Assembly: GCF_014084025.1 (NCBI RefSeq)
Contig: NZ_CP043682.1
Location: 711,582 to 775,581, forward strand
Direction of reading: 5' to 3'
DNA: 64,000 nucleotides
Source of the DNA: Borrelia sp. A-FGy1
GTDB lineage: Bacteria; Spirochaetota; Spirochaetia; Borreliales; Borreliaceae
In this document: in pieces, positions 48,121 through 57,583 of the stretch
Numbering within the stretch: the first letter of the stretch is position 1
How the letters are laid out: every line of letters starts with the position of its first letter
Notes under the pieces: generated by a model
Databases searched by the model: none
Told to the model about the DNA's origin: nothing
What the model saw: the letters and a program-made list of their open reading frames with translations, nothing else
Position numbers and translations under genes: made by a program

Positions 48121-48599
48121 TATCTTTTGTTATTTATTACATCACTAGCATATTTTTGGGTCAAATTTTTCAATATTATTTTTCAGTTAATTTTTCTTTT
48201 TCAATAGATATATTTTTAATAATTTTAATTTTTAATTCTCTAAATTTTATTTTTAATGTAGGTTTAATTTCTAGTATTTTACATGGTTTTATTATGGATT
48301 ATTTTACAGGACTACCGCTTGGTTTTTTTGTATTTAGTTATGTTTTAGTATTTTATATTCTTGGTAAAATTAAGATTTTAATTCCTAAAAGTATGCTTAG
48401 CATGACAATGTTTTTTGTTCTATCAAAATTTATTATTTGGTTTGTTGCAATGACTTTTTCAGATTTTATAGATCTTAAGGGATTTAATTATGAAATATTT
48501 AATCTTAATCTTATTGTAAATATAGTATTTATAAATTTTTTGTATCCAATTTTAAGTTATTTTACTAGAAATCTTTATATTTTTAGAGAGGAGTATTAA
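48117..48599 (+). CDS. mreD: Rod-shape determining membrane protein MreD
   Basis: A 160-residue integral membrane protein with about five hydrophobic helices, including the family segment ILHGFIMDYFTGLPLGFF. The start is TTG 48117, overlapping the mreC stop (TTGA). Identification rests on hydropathy, that motif and its place between mreC and mrdA. Confidence 0.88.
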   Translation: MISFVIYYITSIFLGQIFQYYFSVNFSFSIDIFLIILIFNSLNFIFNVGLISSILHGFIMDYFTGLPLGFFVFSYVLVFYILGKIKILIPKSMLSMTMFFVLSKFIIWFVAMTFSDFIDLKGFNYEIFNLNLIVNIVFINFLYPILSYFTRNLYIFREEY

Positions 48600-50399
48600 A
48601 TGAAGGTTATCTTTAAAGAAAGATATAGATTTGGATTATTGCTTGTTTCTTTTGTTTTTTTTATATATTTTTTTACTTTATTTAAGATGCAGATTGGAAA
48701 ACATTTGTTTTATGATAGAGAAGCAACGGTTCTTTTATCTAGGGTTGAAAAAATTAATGCTTCAAGAGGTGAAATTTTAGATTCAAATTTGAATGTTATT
48801 GCAAATAATATTACTGCATTTGTTTTAAAAGTTAGTTTGGAACAATATTATAATATGTCTCTTGAAGATAGAGAAGAGATGTTAGATTTTTTATCAAATA
48901 CTCTGAATATAGATCGAGAACTTATTTTTTCTAAGATTGAAGCTCCTAGAGGATATCTTAAAGATGTAGAAATAGTTGAACTTAGTCCTGAGATGTTATT
49001 TAGAATATCTGAAAAAAGAAGTTATTATCCTGCACTTCTATGGTCATATTCTTTTAAAAGAAATTATTTGGTGGATAACTCTTATTCTCATCCTATTGGG
49101 TATGTTGGTAGGATTAATCAAAGAGAACTTCGTTCTTTCTATAATGTTAAAGGGTATGATAATAATTCTACTATAGGAAAGTCGGGAATTGAACAAATTT
49201 ATGATAGTTATATTAGAGGTAAGGATGGGTTAATTAAATATAAGGTAGATTCTAAAGAAAGAAAAATAGATAATGGCTCTATTATAGAAAATATGACTCC
49301 TGGGAATAATATTGTTTTAAATCTTAATAAGGATATTCAAATGCTTGCCAAAAATACTTTAGGGGATAGGTATGGTACTATAGTTGTATTAAAGCCTTCA
49401 ACAGGAGGTATTTTAGCTCTTCATAATTATCCTTACTATTCAATGAAGGATGTTTATAATAAATATTCTAGAGAAGATTATTCTTTTCTGAATAGGGCAG
49501 TACAATCAGTTTACCCTCCTGCTTCTATTTTTAAGTTGGTTATGGCTACCGCAATATTGGAAGAAAAAGTTTTTGATAAAGACAGAAAGATACATTGTCC
49601 AGGATACTTTAAGGTAGGTAATAGAATTTTTAATTGTTGGCATCGTGGCGGGCATGGTTATGTCAATTTAGAAGAAGCTATTGCACATTCATGTAATGTT
49701 TATTTTTATACAATGGGGCTTAAGTATCTTGGGGCGGAGAAAATTTTTAAATATGCAAGAGAATATGGGTTTGGTGAGAGGACAGGTATCGATTTGCCAA
49801 ATGAGGTATCAGGACTCCTTCCAAGTCCAGAATGGAAGGAGAAAACTTTTAAGCAACCTTGGGTTGGTGGTGATACTGTAAATTTTTCAATAGGGCAAGG
49901 ATTTTTAAATGCTACTCCTATTCAGATTGCTAATATGATAGCTATGATTGCAAATGAAGGTTTTGTATATAAGCCAAGAGTTGTCAATAAAATTTTAGAT
50001 GGAAGTACTAATAAGGTTGTTCTTGAAAGTACTCCAGAGATTCTTAGAAATACTAAACTTATTAGTAAGAGTACCTTTAAGTTTTTAAAAAAGTATATGA
50101 GAAGTGTTATAACTTATGGTACTGCAAAAAATTCAGTTCTTACTAAGGCTGTATCAGTTGCAGGTAAGACAGGAACGGGTCAAACTGGTGTCATTGGATT
50201 TGAAAATAGTTCTTTTGTAGGACTTGCTCCTTATAATCAGACTTCTGATGAACAAGTTATTGTTTTTAGTTTAGTTGAAGGAAGGAGTAATGCTGATATG
50301 TGGCCTGCTAAAGCTGTAGATTTGATTATGCAGGGAATTTTTGCTAATCAAAGTTATGAAGATATCCTTAGAGAATATAGACCATGGTATATTAGGTAA
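48600..50399 (+). CDS. mrdA: Penicillin-binding protein 2, elongation transpeptidase
   Basis: A class B PBP that cross-links peptidoglycan during elongation. After an N-terminal anchor (about 10-27) and a pedestal (SRGEILDSN), the transpeptidase motifs are SIFK (near residue 309, in PPASIFKLVMA), SCN (AHSCNVYFY) and KTG (GKTGTGQTG). It has 599 residues. It starts on the base after the mreD stop, with AGAGGAG before ATG. Borrelia peptidoglycan contains ornithine, so the substrate differs slightly from E. coli; that is general knowledge. Confidence 0.96.
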   Translation: MKVIFKERYRFGLLLVSFVFFIYFFTLFKMQIGKHLFYDREATVLLSRVEKINASRGEILDSNLNVIANNITAFVLKVSLEQYYNMSLEDREEMLDFLSNTLNIDRELIFSKIEAPRGYLKDVEIVELSPEMLFRISEKRSYYPALLWSYSFKRNYLVDNSYSHPIGYVGRINQRELRSFYNVKGYDNNSTIGKSGIEQIYDSYIRGKDGLIKYKVDSKERKIDNGSIIENMTPGNNIVLNLNKDIQMLAKNTLGDRYGTIVVLKPSTGGILALHNYPYYSMKDVYNKYSREDYSFLNRAVQSVYPPASIFKLVMATAILEEKVFDKDRKIHCPGYFKVGNRIFNCWHRGGHGYVNLEEAIAHSCNVYFYTMGLKYLGAEKIFKYAREYGFGERTGIDLPNEVSGLLPSPEWKEKTFKQPWVGGDTVNFSIGQGFLNATPIQIANMIAMIANEGFVYKPRVVNKILDGSTNKVVLESTPEILRNTKLISKSTFKFLKKYMRSVITYGTAKNSVLTKAVSVAGKTGTGQTGVIGFENSSFVGLAPYNQTSDEQVIVFSLVEGRSNADMWPAKAVDLIMQGIFANQSYEDILREYRPWYIR

Positions 50400-50405
50400 A
50401 TTAAA

Positions 50406-51725
50406 GTGGCTGTTTTTAGGAAAGGGTATGATCTTTTAGCATTGATTAGTTTGGCGATTATATCTTTTACTGGAATTTTGCTTATATATTCTAGTGATTA
50501 TACTTCTAATGGTTCCTTAATTAAAGTTGAATATATTAAACAAACTATATGGGTTCTTAGTGGATTTTCCCTAATTTTTATAATAGGAAGGTATGATCTT
50601 AAGATCATACAAGGAATAATTTATCCCTTATATTTTTTATTGGTAGCTTCTTTAATTTTTACTGCTTTTTTTGGCGTTACTGTTAACGGAGCTAAATCTT
50701 GGATTGGAATTTGGAAGTTAGGTGGGCAGCCTTCAGAATTTGGTAAAATTATTAGTATTTTAGCTCTTGCTAAATTTTACAGTAGTAGAAAGGATAATGG
50801 TAGCTTTTTTGTTTTTATTTTTGCCTTTATTTTAATTTCTCCTATTATTTTGATTGTATTTTTACAACCTGACTTTGGAACTGCTGTGGTATACTTGAGT
50901 ATATTTATATTTATTTCCTTTTTTGCTGGTGTTCATTTACATTATATTTTGTATTTTATTTTAGTAGGATTTTTTTCTTTTCTTTTTGTAGTATTGCCTG
51001 TTTGGTATGAGTATAAGGCAGACATGGGGAATGTAATATATTTAATTTTTTCAAACAATTTTTATTTTCAGATAGCTTTTTTAGTGTTAATTTTAGTGCT
51101 TTTAGCATCTATGATAGGCTTTTTTATTTCAAAATGCAATTTAAACATTAGACTTTCTTATTTTTATATTATGTTTATGAGTTCAATTTTGTTAATTGCT
51201 ACTTTTTCATCTAAGTTTCTTTCTAAAATAATGAAACCTTATCAAATTAAGAGATTTTTAGTTTTTTTAGATCCGAATATTGATCTCAAAGGAGCTGGAT
51301 GGAATTTAAATCAAGTAAAGATTGCTATTGGTTCTGGGGGTATTTTGGGAAAAGGGTTTTTAAAAGGTCCTTATACCCATGCTAACTATGTACCTTCTCA
51401 GAGCACAGATTTTATTTTCTCAATTCTTGCTGAGGAATTTGGATTTTTTGGGGTTAGTACAGTTTTAATATTATTTTTCTTTATTTTCTTTAAGATTTTA
51501 ATAATAATGGATAAGAGCAAAGATAGGTATATGTCATTGGTTTTATCGGGTATATTGGGTCTTTTATTTTTTCATACTTCTTTTAATATTGGAATGTGTT
51601 TAGGGCTTTTGCCAATTACGGGCATACCTTTACCTTTCCTTTCTTATGGGGGTTCTTCTAGTATTACTTTCTTTTTAGCTATGGCTCTTTATTTTAACAT
51701 TGAGTCTATAGTAACAGTAGATTAA
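50406..51725 (+). CDS. rodA: SEDS glycosyltransferase RodA
   Basis: The polytopic membrane glycan polymerase that pairs with PBP2. It has about ten helices; SEDS motifs are QPDFGTAVVYLSIF, SILAEEFGFFG and GIPLPFLSYGGSS. The large loop contains AGWNLNQVKIAIGSGGILGKG. The start is GTG 50406, six bases after mrdA. It closes the mreBCD-mrdA-rodA unit; the 149 bases that follow are AT-rich with no clear hairpin. Confidence 0.96.
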   Translation: MAVFRKGYDLLALISLAIISFTGILLIYSSDYTSNGSLIKVEYIKQTIWVLSGFSLIFIIGRYDLKIIQGIIYPLYFLLVASLIFTAFFGVTVNGAKSWIGIWKLGGQPSEFGKIISILALAKFYSSRKDNGSFFVFIFAFILISPIILIVFLQPDFGTAVVYLSIFIFISFFAGVHLHYILYFILVGFFSFLFVVLPVWYEYKADMGNVIYLIFSNNFYFQIAFLVLILVLLASMIGFFISKCNLNIRLSYFYIMFMSSILLIATFSSKFLSKIMKPYQIKRFLVFLDPNIDLKGAGWNLNQVKIAIGSGGILGKGFLKGPYTHANYVPSQSTDFIFSILAEEFGFFGVSTVLILFFFIFFKILIIMDKSKDRYMSLVLSGILGLLFFHTSFNIGMCLGLLPITGIPLPFLSYGGSSSITFFLAMALYFNIESIVTVD

Positions 51726-51874
51726 TTAATTTATTGAGTATTGTTTACTTTTATCTATTTTTTTAATAAATTTTTTTGTATATTTTATTTGGGATTTTAT
51801 ATTTATTATTTTTTACTATTAGAGTTCCAATATGTGATGTTTGTATTTAAAAGTTAAAATTGAGAAGGTATTTT

Positions 51875-53626
51875 ATGAGTAAAGATTTAGAAAAAGATAA
51901 TATCTTATACAAGAAGAGACATTCAATTGCCCATGTTATGGCAGAAGCAGTGCTTGAATTGTTTCCAAATACTAAAATTGCGATAGGACCTCCAGTTAAA
52001 GATGGTTTTTATTATGATTTTGATTTTGAAAATAATATAACAGAAGATATTCTTTTTTTAATAGAGAAAAAGATGAGAGAGATTTTAGAGACAGGTAGTT
52101 CTTTTATAAAAGAAATAATTACTAGAGAACAAGCTTTAGTTTTATTTAAAAACCAGCCTTATAAAATGGAATTAATTAGTAATATTGATATCAAAGAAGA
52201 GATTTCGGTATATAAGAGTAATAATTTTGTTGACCTTTGTAGGGGACCTCATGTTGATAATATGCAGAAAATTGATCCAGAGGCATTTAAATTGACTAAC
52301 ATTGCTGGTGCTTATTGGCGTGGAAATGAGAAAAATAAAATGCTTACTCGTATTTATGGGACTTTATGGAACAATGAAAAGGAGCTTAAGGCATATCTTC
52401 ACTTAAGAGAAGAGATAAAAAGGAGAGACCACAGAAAACTTGGACGCGAACTTGACTTATTTTCTATACATGAAGAAATAGGTCCTGGGCTTATATTTTT
52501 TCATCCTAATGGTGCTAGAATAAGAACTTTATTAGAAGATTTTTGGCGAGAAGAACATTTTAAAAATGGATATGATATTCTTTTTACGCCTCATGTAGGT
52601 AAATCTTGTCTTTGGGAAACTTCTGGACACTTAGATTTTTATAAAGATAATATGTTTGAGAAGATTAAAATGGATAAGAGTAATTATTATATTAAGCCTA
52701 TGAATTGTCCATTTCATATTGCAATTTATAATGAAAAAAAACATTCTTATAAGGACTTACCCTTTAGATGGGCTGAGCTTGGTACGGTATATCGTTATGA
52801 GAAGATGGGTGCTCTTCATGGCACTATGCGTGTAAGGGGATTTACTCAAGATGATGCTCATATTATATGTACTTATGATCAAGTTAAAACTGAAGTTAAA
52901 GAGGTTTTAAGATTTGCTCTTTATATGTGGGATAAATTTGGTTTTACAAGTTTAAAGGCATATCTTTCTACAAAACCAGAAAAATCTGTAGGGAGCAGCA
53001 ATGATTGGAATATGTCTATAAGAGTATTAGAAGAGTCCTTAATTGAGCTTAATATTGCTTATGATATTGATGAAAGAGGTGGAGCCTTTTATGGGCCTAA
53101 AATTGATCTTAAGATAATAGATTCTCTTGAAAGAGAATGGCAGATGAGTACAATTCAGTTTGATTTTAATCTTCCTGAAAGATTTAAAATGACTTATACT
53201 GCAGAAGATGGTAAAGAAATGAGGCCCTTTATGATTCATCGTGCTCTTTTTGGTTCTATTGAAAGATTTTTTGGAATTTTAATAGAACATTATGGGGGTT
53301 CATTTCCTGTGTGGTTAGCACCTCTTCAAGTTGTAATTATTCCTATAAATAATATTGTAGAAGGATATGCATTCAAAGTGCTATCTATGTTTAAAGAACA
53401 AGGTATTAGGATAAAACTTGATAATGATTGCAATAAAAGAATGAATGCAAAAATTAGAGAATATCAAGCAAAAAAAGTCCCTTATATGTTTATAATAGGA
53501 GAGAGAGAAGTTCAAACAGAGAAAATTGCTATTAGAACTAGAACTAATGAACAGATTAATGGGCTTGGACTTGAAGAAGTTCTTGAGTTTATTAAATCAA
53601 AAATAAATAGTAAGGAGATTTTATAA
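51875..53626 (+). CDS. thrS: Threonyl-tRNA synthetase lacking the TGS domain
   Basis: Charges tRNA-Thr. The usual N-terminal TGS domain (about 60 residues) is missing: the protein starts almost directly in the editing domain (HSIAH and DLCRGPH motifs intact). The class II core follows (motif 1 region FFHPNGARIR, motif 2 FRWAELGTVYRYE, zinc-site Cys in PMNCPF, motif 3 HRALFGSIERFFG) and an anticodon-binding domain. At 583 residues versus about 640, the start is ATG 51875 with GAGAAGG upstream. It stands beside pgsA with a one-base gap. Confidence 0.96.
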   Translation: MSKDLEKDNILYKKRHSIAHVMAEAVLELFPNTKIAIGPPVKDGFYYDFDFENNITEDILFLIEKKMREILETGSSFIKEIITREQALVLFKNQPYKMELISNIDIKEEISVYKSNNFVDLCRGPHVDNMQKIDPEAFKLTNIAGAYWRGNEKNKMLTRIYGTLWNNEKELKAYLHLREEIKRRDHRKLGRELDLFSIHEEIGPGLIFFHPNGARIRTLLEDFWREEHFKNGYDILFTPHVGKSCLWETSGHLDFYKDNMFEKIKMDKSNYYIKPMNCPFHIAIYNEKKHSYKDLPFRWAELGTVYRYEKMGALHGTMRVRGFTQDDAHIICTYDQVKTEVKEVLRFALYMWDKFGFTSLKAYLSTKPEKSVGSSNDWNMSIRVLEESLIELNIAYDIDERGGAFYGPKIDLKIIDSLEREWQMSTIQFDFNLPERFKMTYTAEDGKEMRPFMIHRALFGSIERFFGILIEHYGGSFPVWLAPLQVVIIPINNIVEGYAFKVLSMFKEQGIRIKLDNDCNKRMNAKIREYQAKKVPYMFIIGEREVQTEKIAIRTRTNEQINGLGLEEVLEFIKSKINSKEIL

Positions 53627-53627
53627 A

Positions 53628-54251
53628 TTGAATAATTCGGGAATAATTAGTCCAAATAAGATAACTTTTTTTCGGATTATATTGTCTTTCATTATACTAT
53701 TTATATTTTTCCTTGAAGATTTATGGAATCCTTATTTCTTTTTAGTTTTGATTTGGGTTTTAATTATTTTGAATGAAATAACAGATTTTGTAGATGGTTA
53801 TATTGCTAGAAAATATGGATTAGTTAGTGATATGGGAAAGGTTTTGGATCCTTATGCAGATGTATTACAACACTTAACATATTTTGTTTTTTTCTTTTAT
53901 AAAGGCATTACTCCATATTATTTTTTTGTAATATTTGTATATCGTGAAATTTCTATTGGTTTTATTAGAAATTTGATTATACAATTTGATATAGTTCAAC
54001 AAGCTAAGTTTTCGGGTAAATTAAAATCATTGTTTTATGCTATTACAACATTTGCTAGTTTTTTCATTTATAGTTTAGATAAATTGAAATTGACTGTACT
54101 GATTGAAAAATATGTTAGCTCTGCTTTAAAAATAAATTTTAATTTTTCTTTTATTATTGGAATAATATATGCTGTGTCTGCCTTTTTAATTGTTATATCT
54201 TTTGTTGATTATTTAATGGTATTTTTGGATCTTAAAAAATATGAAGATTAA
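53628..54251 (+). CDS. pgsA: CDP-alcohol phosphatidyltransferase (PgsA-like)
   Basis: Most likely makes phosphatidylglycerophosphate from CDP-diacylglycerol. The family motif DG-xx-AR-x8-G-x3-D-x3-D is complete in DGYIARKYGLVSDMG and KVLDPYAD. It has about five membrane helices and 207 residues. The start is TTG 53628 with TAAGGAGA well placed. Borrelia also has a phosphatidylcholine synthase of this family elsewhere, but the motif and neighbourhood fit PgsA. It overlaps the next gene by 11 bases. Confidence 0.9.
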   Translation: MNNSGIISPNKITFFRIILSFIILFIFFLEDLWNPYFFLVLIWVLIILNEITDFVDGYIARKYGLVSDMGKVLDPYADVLQHLTYFVFFFYKGITPYYFFVIFVYREISIGFIRNLIIQFDIVQQAKFSGKLKSLFYAITTFASFFIYSLDKLKLTVLIEKYVSSALKINFNFSFIIGIIYAVSAFLIVISFVDYLMVFLDLKKYED

Positions 54252-55674
54252 GACATTCTTATTTTTGTTAATTATTGTTTATTATTCTTATGCCCATGAC
54301 AAGCAAATTTTAACAGAGATAAGTTCTTTGAGTATTTCGAGTAAGAGTGGAAAGGGAAGCGTTTATTTAAAAGTTAGTAAGTCTTCTAATTATATCTTAA
54401 CTTTTGATAGTTCTTTAAAATCAGATTTTGTTTATATGATTTATGATGTTGTAAATAAAAAATATATGACGGATAAGGTAAGAAAGAAAGATTTTAAAAT
54501 AAAATTAGACAAAGATGTTCTTTATGCGATAATCTATATCACATCTGAAAATATAAATATTAATTTTTCTCTTACGGATCTGGATTTATCAATAATAAGT
54601 GAAGCTTCTTTAAAAGTAAAACCATCCAATATAAAAATGCAAGATAAGACTTTTCTATTAAGGGAATTGCCAAGCTTTAGTTTAGACTTTAAGTTAAAAA
54701 AATACATATTAAGAACATATAAAAAAAATATTTATGTTGCATATCAAATGGAAACTAGTGATAGTATTAAAGTTTCTGCTTTTATTGAAAATATTGGTTG
54801 GTTTGATATAGCCTCTGCTGTTAATGAAAATATTACTGGGGTTGCTTGCTTTGATTTTGCAATCAATTCTAAAGGAGAATTATATGTTGCTTTTACTACT
54901 AAGGAGACAGATAATTTTTCTGGAGAACTTATAGTTAAAAAATTTAATAGTAGAAAGTGGATTGATATTAGTCCTAAGTTTAGAGATAGTATTGGATTTT
55001 TGATAAATATTAGCATTGACAAATCAAATAATTTATACTTGGCTTATTTAAAAAAGGTTGGAAAAGAATATAAAATAAATTTTATTAAAAATAAAGGATA
55101 TGGAAATATTTGGAGTAATACTGGGATTTCTTATATTTCTAAAGGAAATGCTAATGTTAATACTTCAAATATTGGAATCGTTTCCGAACCTTTCTTGGGA
55201 ATTTTTTACAATTATCAAATAGATGAATATATAAAATCTGAATTTATTATTTATAAGGGCAAGACTTGGGTGAATACAAATATGCAGTCTGCCAATATAG
55301 CAAATTCAATAAAAATTATTTCTAATGTTAAATCTGGTCAAGTTTTTTTAAGTTATGTAACAAAGAGTAGGCCTATTGTTAGTGTATCTACTTTGAAGTT
55401 TGATAAATGGCATAATATAAGTCCAAATATTAAGATAAATGGTATAAGAAGTGATATTATAGACTATAGAGGTAATTTGTTCTTAGCTTATGAAGATGGC
55501 AATAATATTAGAGTTATTTATTTTGATGATGATCATTGGTATTTTCTGAATGAATCTGAGATTTTTAAGAGATCTGCTCTTAAGCCTAAAGTTAAACAGT
55601 ATGGAAGTGAAGGATTTATATTATCATATGTAAGTTTGGATTTTAAAAGTTTATATTTTAAGTTGATTACTTAG
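54241..55674 (+). CDS. Secreted protein with seven propeller-like repeats (BB0722-like)
   Basis: A 477-residue exported protein with signal peptide KTFLFLLIIVYYSYA, cleaved after YSYA. After a beta-rich domain (about 20-160), a degenerate motif of the form N-x-Y-x-A-Y recurs about every 45-52 residues: NIYVAY (163), ELYVAF, NLYLAY, FLGIFY, QVFLSY, NLFLAY and GFILSY, often followed by a W-x-x-I strand. Seven repeats suggest a beta-propeller in the periplasm or on the surface. No lipobox is seen. Function is unknown. The 3' end overlaps cyaB on the other strand by 24 bases. Confidence 0.8.
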   Translation: MKIKTFLFLLIIVYYSYAHDKQILTEISSLSISSKSGKGSVYLKVSKSSNYILTFDSSLKSDFVYMIYDVVNKKYMTDKVRKKDFKIKLDKDVLYAIIYITSENININFSLTDLDLSIISEASLKVKPSNIKMQDKTFLLRELPSFSLDFKLKKYILRTYKKNIYVAYQMETSDSIKVSAFIENIGWFDIASAVNENITGVACFDFAINSKGELYVAFTTKETDNFSGELIVKKFNSRKWIDISPKFRDSIGFLINISIDKSNNLYLAYLKKVGKEYKINFIKNKGYGNIWSNTGISYISKGNANVNTSNIGIVSEPFLGIFYNYQIDEYIKSEFIIYKGKTWVNTNMQSANIANSIKIISNVKSGQVFLSYVTKSRPIVSVSTLKFDKWHNISPNIKINGIRSDIIDYRGNLFLAYEDGNNIRVIYFDDDHWYFLNESEIFKRSALKPKVKQYGSEGFILSYVSLDFKSLYFKLIT

Positions 55675-56172
55675 TAGTTCAAAATATGATTTTTTTTCAA
55701 TATTATTTTTTAATTGAAAATCTTCTATCATTTCATAAATTTCTGTTTTGGCTAGAGCTAGCTCGTTTTTATCTTTAATGATTTTTTCTACTTCTAAAAA
55801 GAATCCAAGGTTTTTAATTTCATTGATTTCTATAGTCAAATTTTCTTTTTTATAAATTAGACTTTTTTTTGTTTTTTTATATAGGATTTTGAAATCCATT
55901 TCTTCTAAAAAGAGTACAAAATTATTTATATTATCTACTCTAAATTCAATTTCTTTGTTGACTTCTATGTCAAAATCTAAATATTTAGTTTTAAATGTTA
56001 CAATTTCTGTTGAAGTATCAAATTTTCTTATTCTAATTATTTTTTTGGTATTGCAATAGTATACATCATCTTTGAGCTCTTTTTTAATAAATTTAAATTT
56101 TTTATTAGCTAATTTAAAAATTCTTTTAATTTCATTTTTTGGAATGAAAGCTTTAGATTCAATTTCTAACAT
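55651..56172 (-). CDS. cyaB: CYTH-domain protein (class IV adenylate cyclase-like)
   Basis: The 173-residue CYTH fold has the N-terminal signature E-x-E-x-K (EIESKAF) and alternating charged strands (IIRIRKFD, IEINEIKNLGFFLEVEKI). CYTH members include class IV adenylate cyclases and triphosphatases. The B. burgdorferi equivalent has been named CyaB, but sequence alone does not separate cyclase from tripolyphosphatase. It is a single gene convergent with the propeller-like gene and divergent from ktrB. Confidence 0.88.
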   Translation of the reverse strand: MLEIESKAFIPKNEIKRIFKLANKKFKFIKKELKDDVYYCNTKKIIRIRKFDTSTEIVTFKTKYLDFDIEVNKEIEFRVDNINNFVLFLEEMDFKILYKKTKKSLIYKKENLTIEINEIKNLGFFLEVEKIIKDKNELALAKTEIYEMIEDFQLKNNIEKKSYFELLSNQLKI

Positions 56173-56256
56173 GTATTAAAAATAGTAAAATTGTGATAAT
56201 ATTTCAATGTTTTATGATTATATTTTAAATAGTGCTTTTATGCCTTTATTATTTTT

Positions 56257-57576
56257 ATGTTAAAGTTTAAGTTTAGCGATAGATTTTTTCTTTTTAGTTA
56301 TTTTATTCTAATTATGTTTTTTGGTTCTCTCTTATTATTATTACCTATTTCTTGGAAGGGTGAAGAAAAACTAGAATACATAGATGCTCTATTTACATCT
56401 GTATCTGCTGTTAGTATTACTGGTCTTGTTACTGTTAAAATAGAAAATTTTTCTACTTTTGGATTTACTGTTATCATGTTGTTAATTCAATTTGGGGGTC
56501 TTGGATTTATAACTATTACTACATTTTATTTGCTTATTCCTAAGCGTAAATTGAAGATGACAGATGCTAGGATAATAAAGCAATATTCTCTTTCAAATAT
56601 TGAATATAATCCCATTAAAATCTTAAAAAGTATACTTCTTATAACTTTTCTAATTGAACTGATTGGACTAATATTAATATTAGTTTTTTTTAAAATTCGA
56701 GGTGTTAAGATTTCATTGTTTGAAGCTTTATTTACTGTAATTTCAGCATTTTGTAATGCAGGTTTTTCTATGCATTCTGAGAGTATTTATGCTTGGCGGG
56801 ATGTACCTGAAGCAATAATTGTTATTGCTGTTTTAATTATTTGTGGGGGGCTTGGGTTTATGGTATATCGTGATGTTAGTAACACTATTAGAGATAAAAA
56901 AAAATTATCTCTTCATGCTAAAGTTGTATTTAGTTTTAGTTTATTTTTGATTGTTTTTGGAGCAATTATATTTTTTCTGTCTGAAATTCATAAAATAAAG
57001 GAAGGTTATTCAATTGGAACTCTAATATTAAATTCAGTATTTTATTCAATAAGTACAAGGACAGCAGGATTTAATTATCTTGAAAATTCTGTTATTACAA
57101 GTAGGACTCAGATGATTACTTTACCTTTTATGTTTATTGGGGGTGCTCCTGGTTCAACTGCTGGAGGAATTAAGATAACAACATTTTTTTTAATTATACT
57201 TGCGGTGATAAAAGCACAAGATGGTAATGGCTATATTATAGGCTCATATAAAGTGTCAATTGATAGTATAAGGTTTGCTCTTTTATTTTTTGTAAGAGCT
57301 GTTTTTATCCTGTGTTTTTCATTTTTTGTTCTTCTTGCTGCTGAGGGCGGAGATAAGTGGAAAGTTATTGATTTAGGGTATGAGGTTTTTTCTGCTTTTG
57401 GTACTGTTGGGCTTTCGGTAGGGGTTACTCCGGAATTGTCATTTTTAGGTAAAATAATTATAATTTTTACTATGTTTGCAGGCAGAATAGGTCTTTTTTC
57501 TATGGCAATTTTTGTATCACGGAGATCTCGTTTTGAAGAATTTACAAGACCAAGGCAAGATATTTTAGTGGGATAG
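56257..57576 (+). CDS. ktrB: Potassium uptake channel subunit KtrB
   Basis: A TrkH/KtrB-type K+ (Na+-coupled) translocator with four repeated M1-P-M2 units. Selectivity-filter-like segments are SVSITGLVTV, SAFCNAGFS, STRTAGFN and SAFGTVGLSVG, each with the key Gly. About ten membrane helices in 439 residues. Its cytoplasmic gate protein KtrA is encoded seven bases downstream. TTGTGA (56191) with TATGAT (56213) is a possible promoter. Confidence 0.94.
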   Translation: MLKFKFSDRFFLFSYFILIMFFGSLLLLLPISWKGEEKLEYIDALFTSVSAVSITGLVTVKIENFSTFGFTVIMLLIQFGGLGFITITTFYLLIPKRKLKMTDARIIKQYSLSNIEYNPIKILKSILLITFLIELIGLILILVFFKIRGVKISLFEALFTVISAFCNAGFSMHSESIYAWRDVPEAIIVIAVLIICGGLGFMVYRDVSNTIRDKKKLSLHAKVVFSFSLFLIVFGAIIFFLSEIHKIKEGYSIGTLILNSVFYSISTRTAGFNYLENSVITSRTQMITLPFMFIGGAPGSTAGGIKITTFFLIILAVIKAQDGNGYIIGSYKVSIDSIRFALLFFVRAVFILCFSFFVLLAAEGGDKWKVIDLGYEVFSAFGTVGLSVGVTPELSFLGKIIIIFTMFAGRIGLFSMAIFVSRRSRFEEFTRPRQDILVG

Positions 57577-57583
57577 ACAAAGA

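Noticed and set aside
51726..51874. T-box or other riboswitch upstream of thrS
   Set aside because: The leader is AT-rich without a T-box sequence or conserved stem, and there is no room for a TGS-domain remnant.
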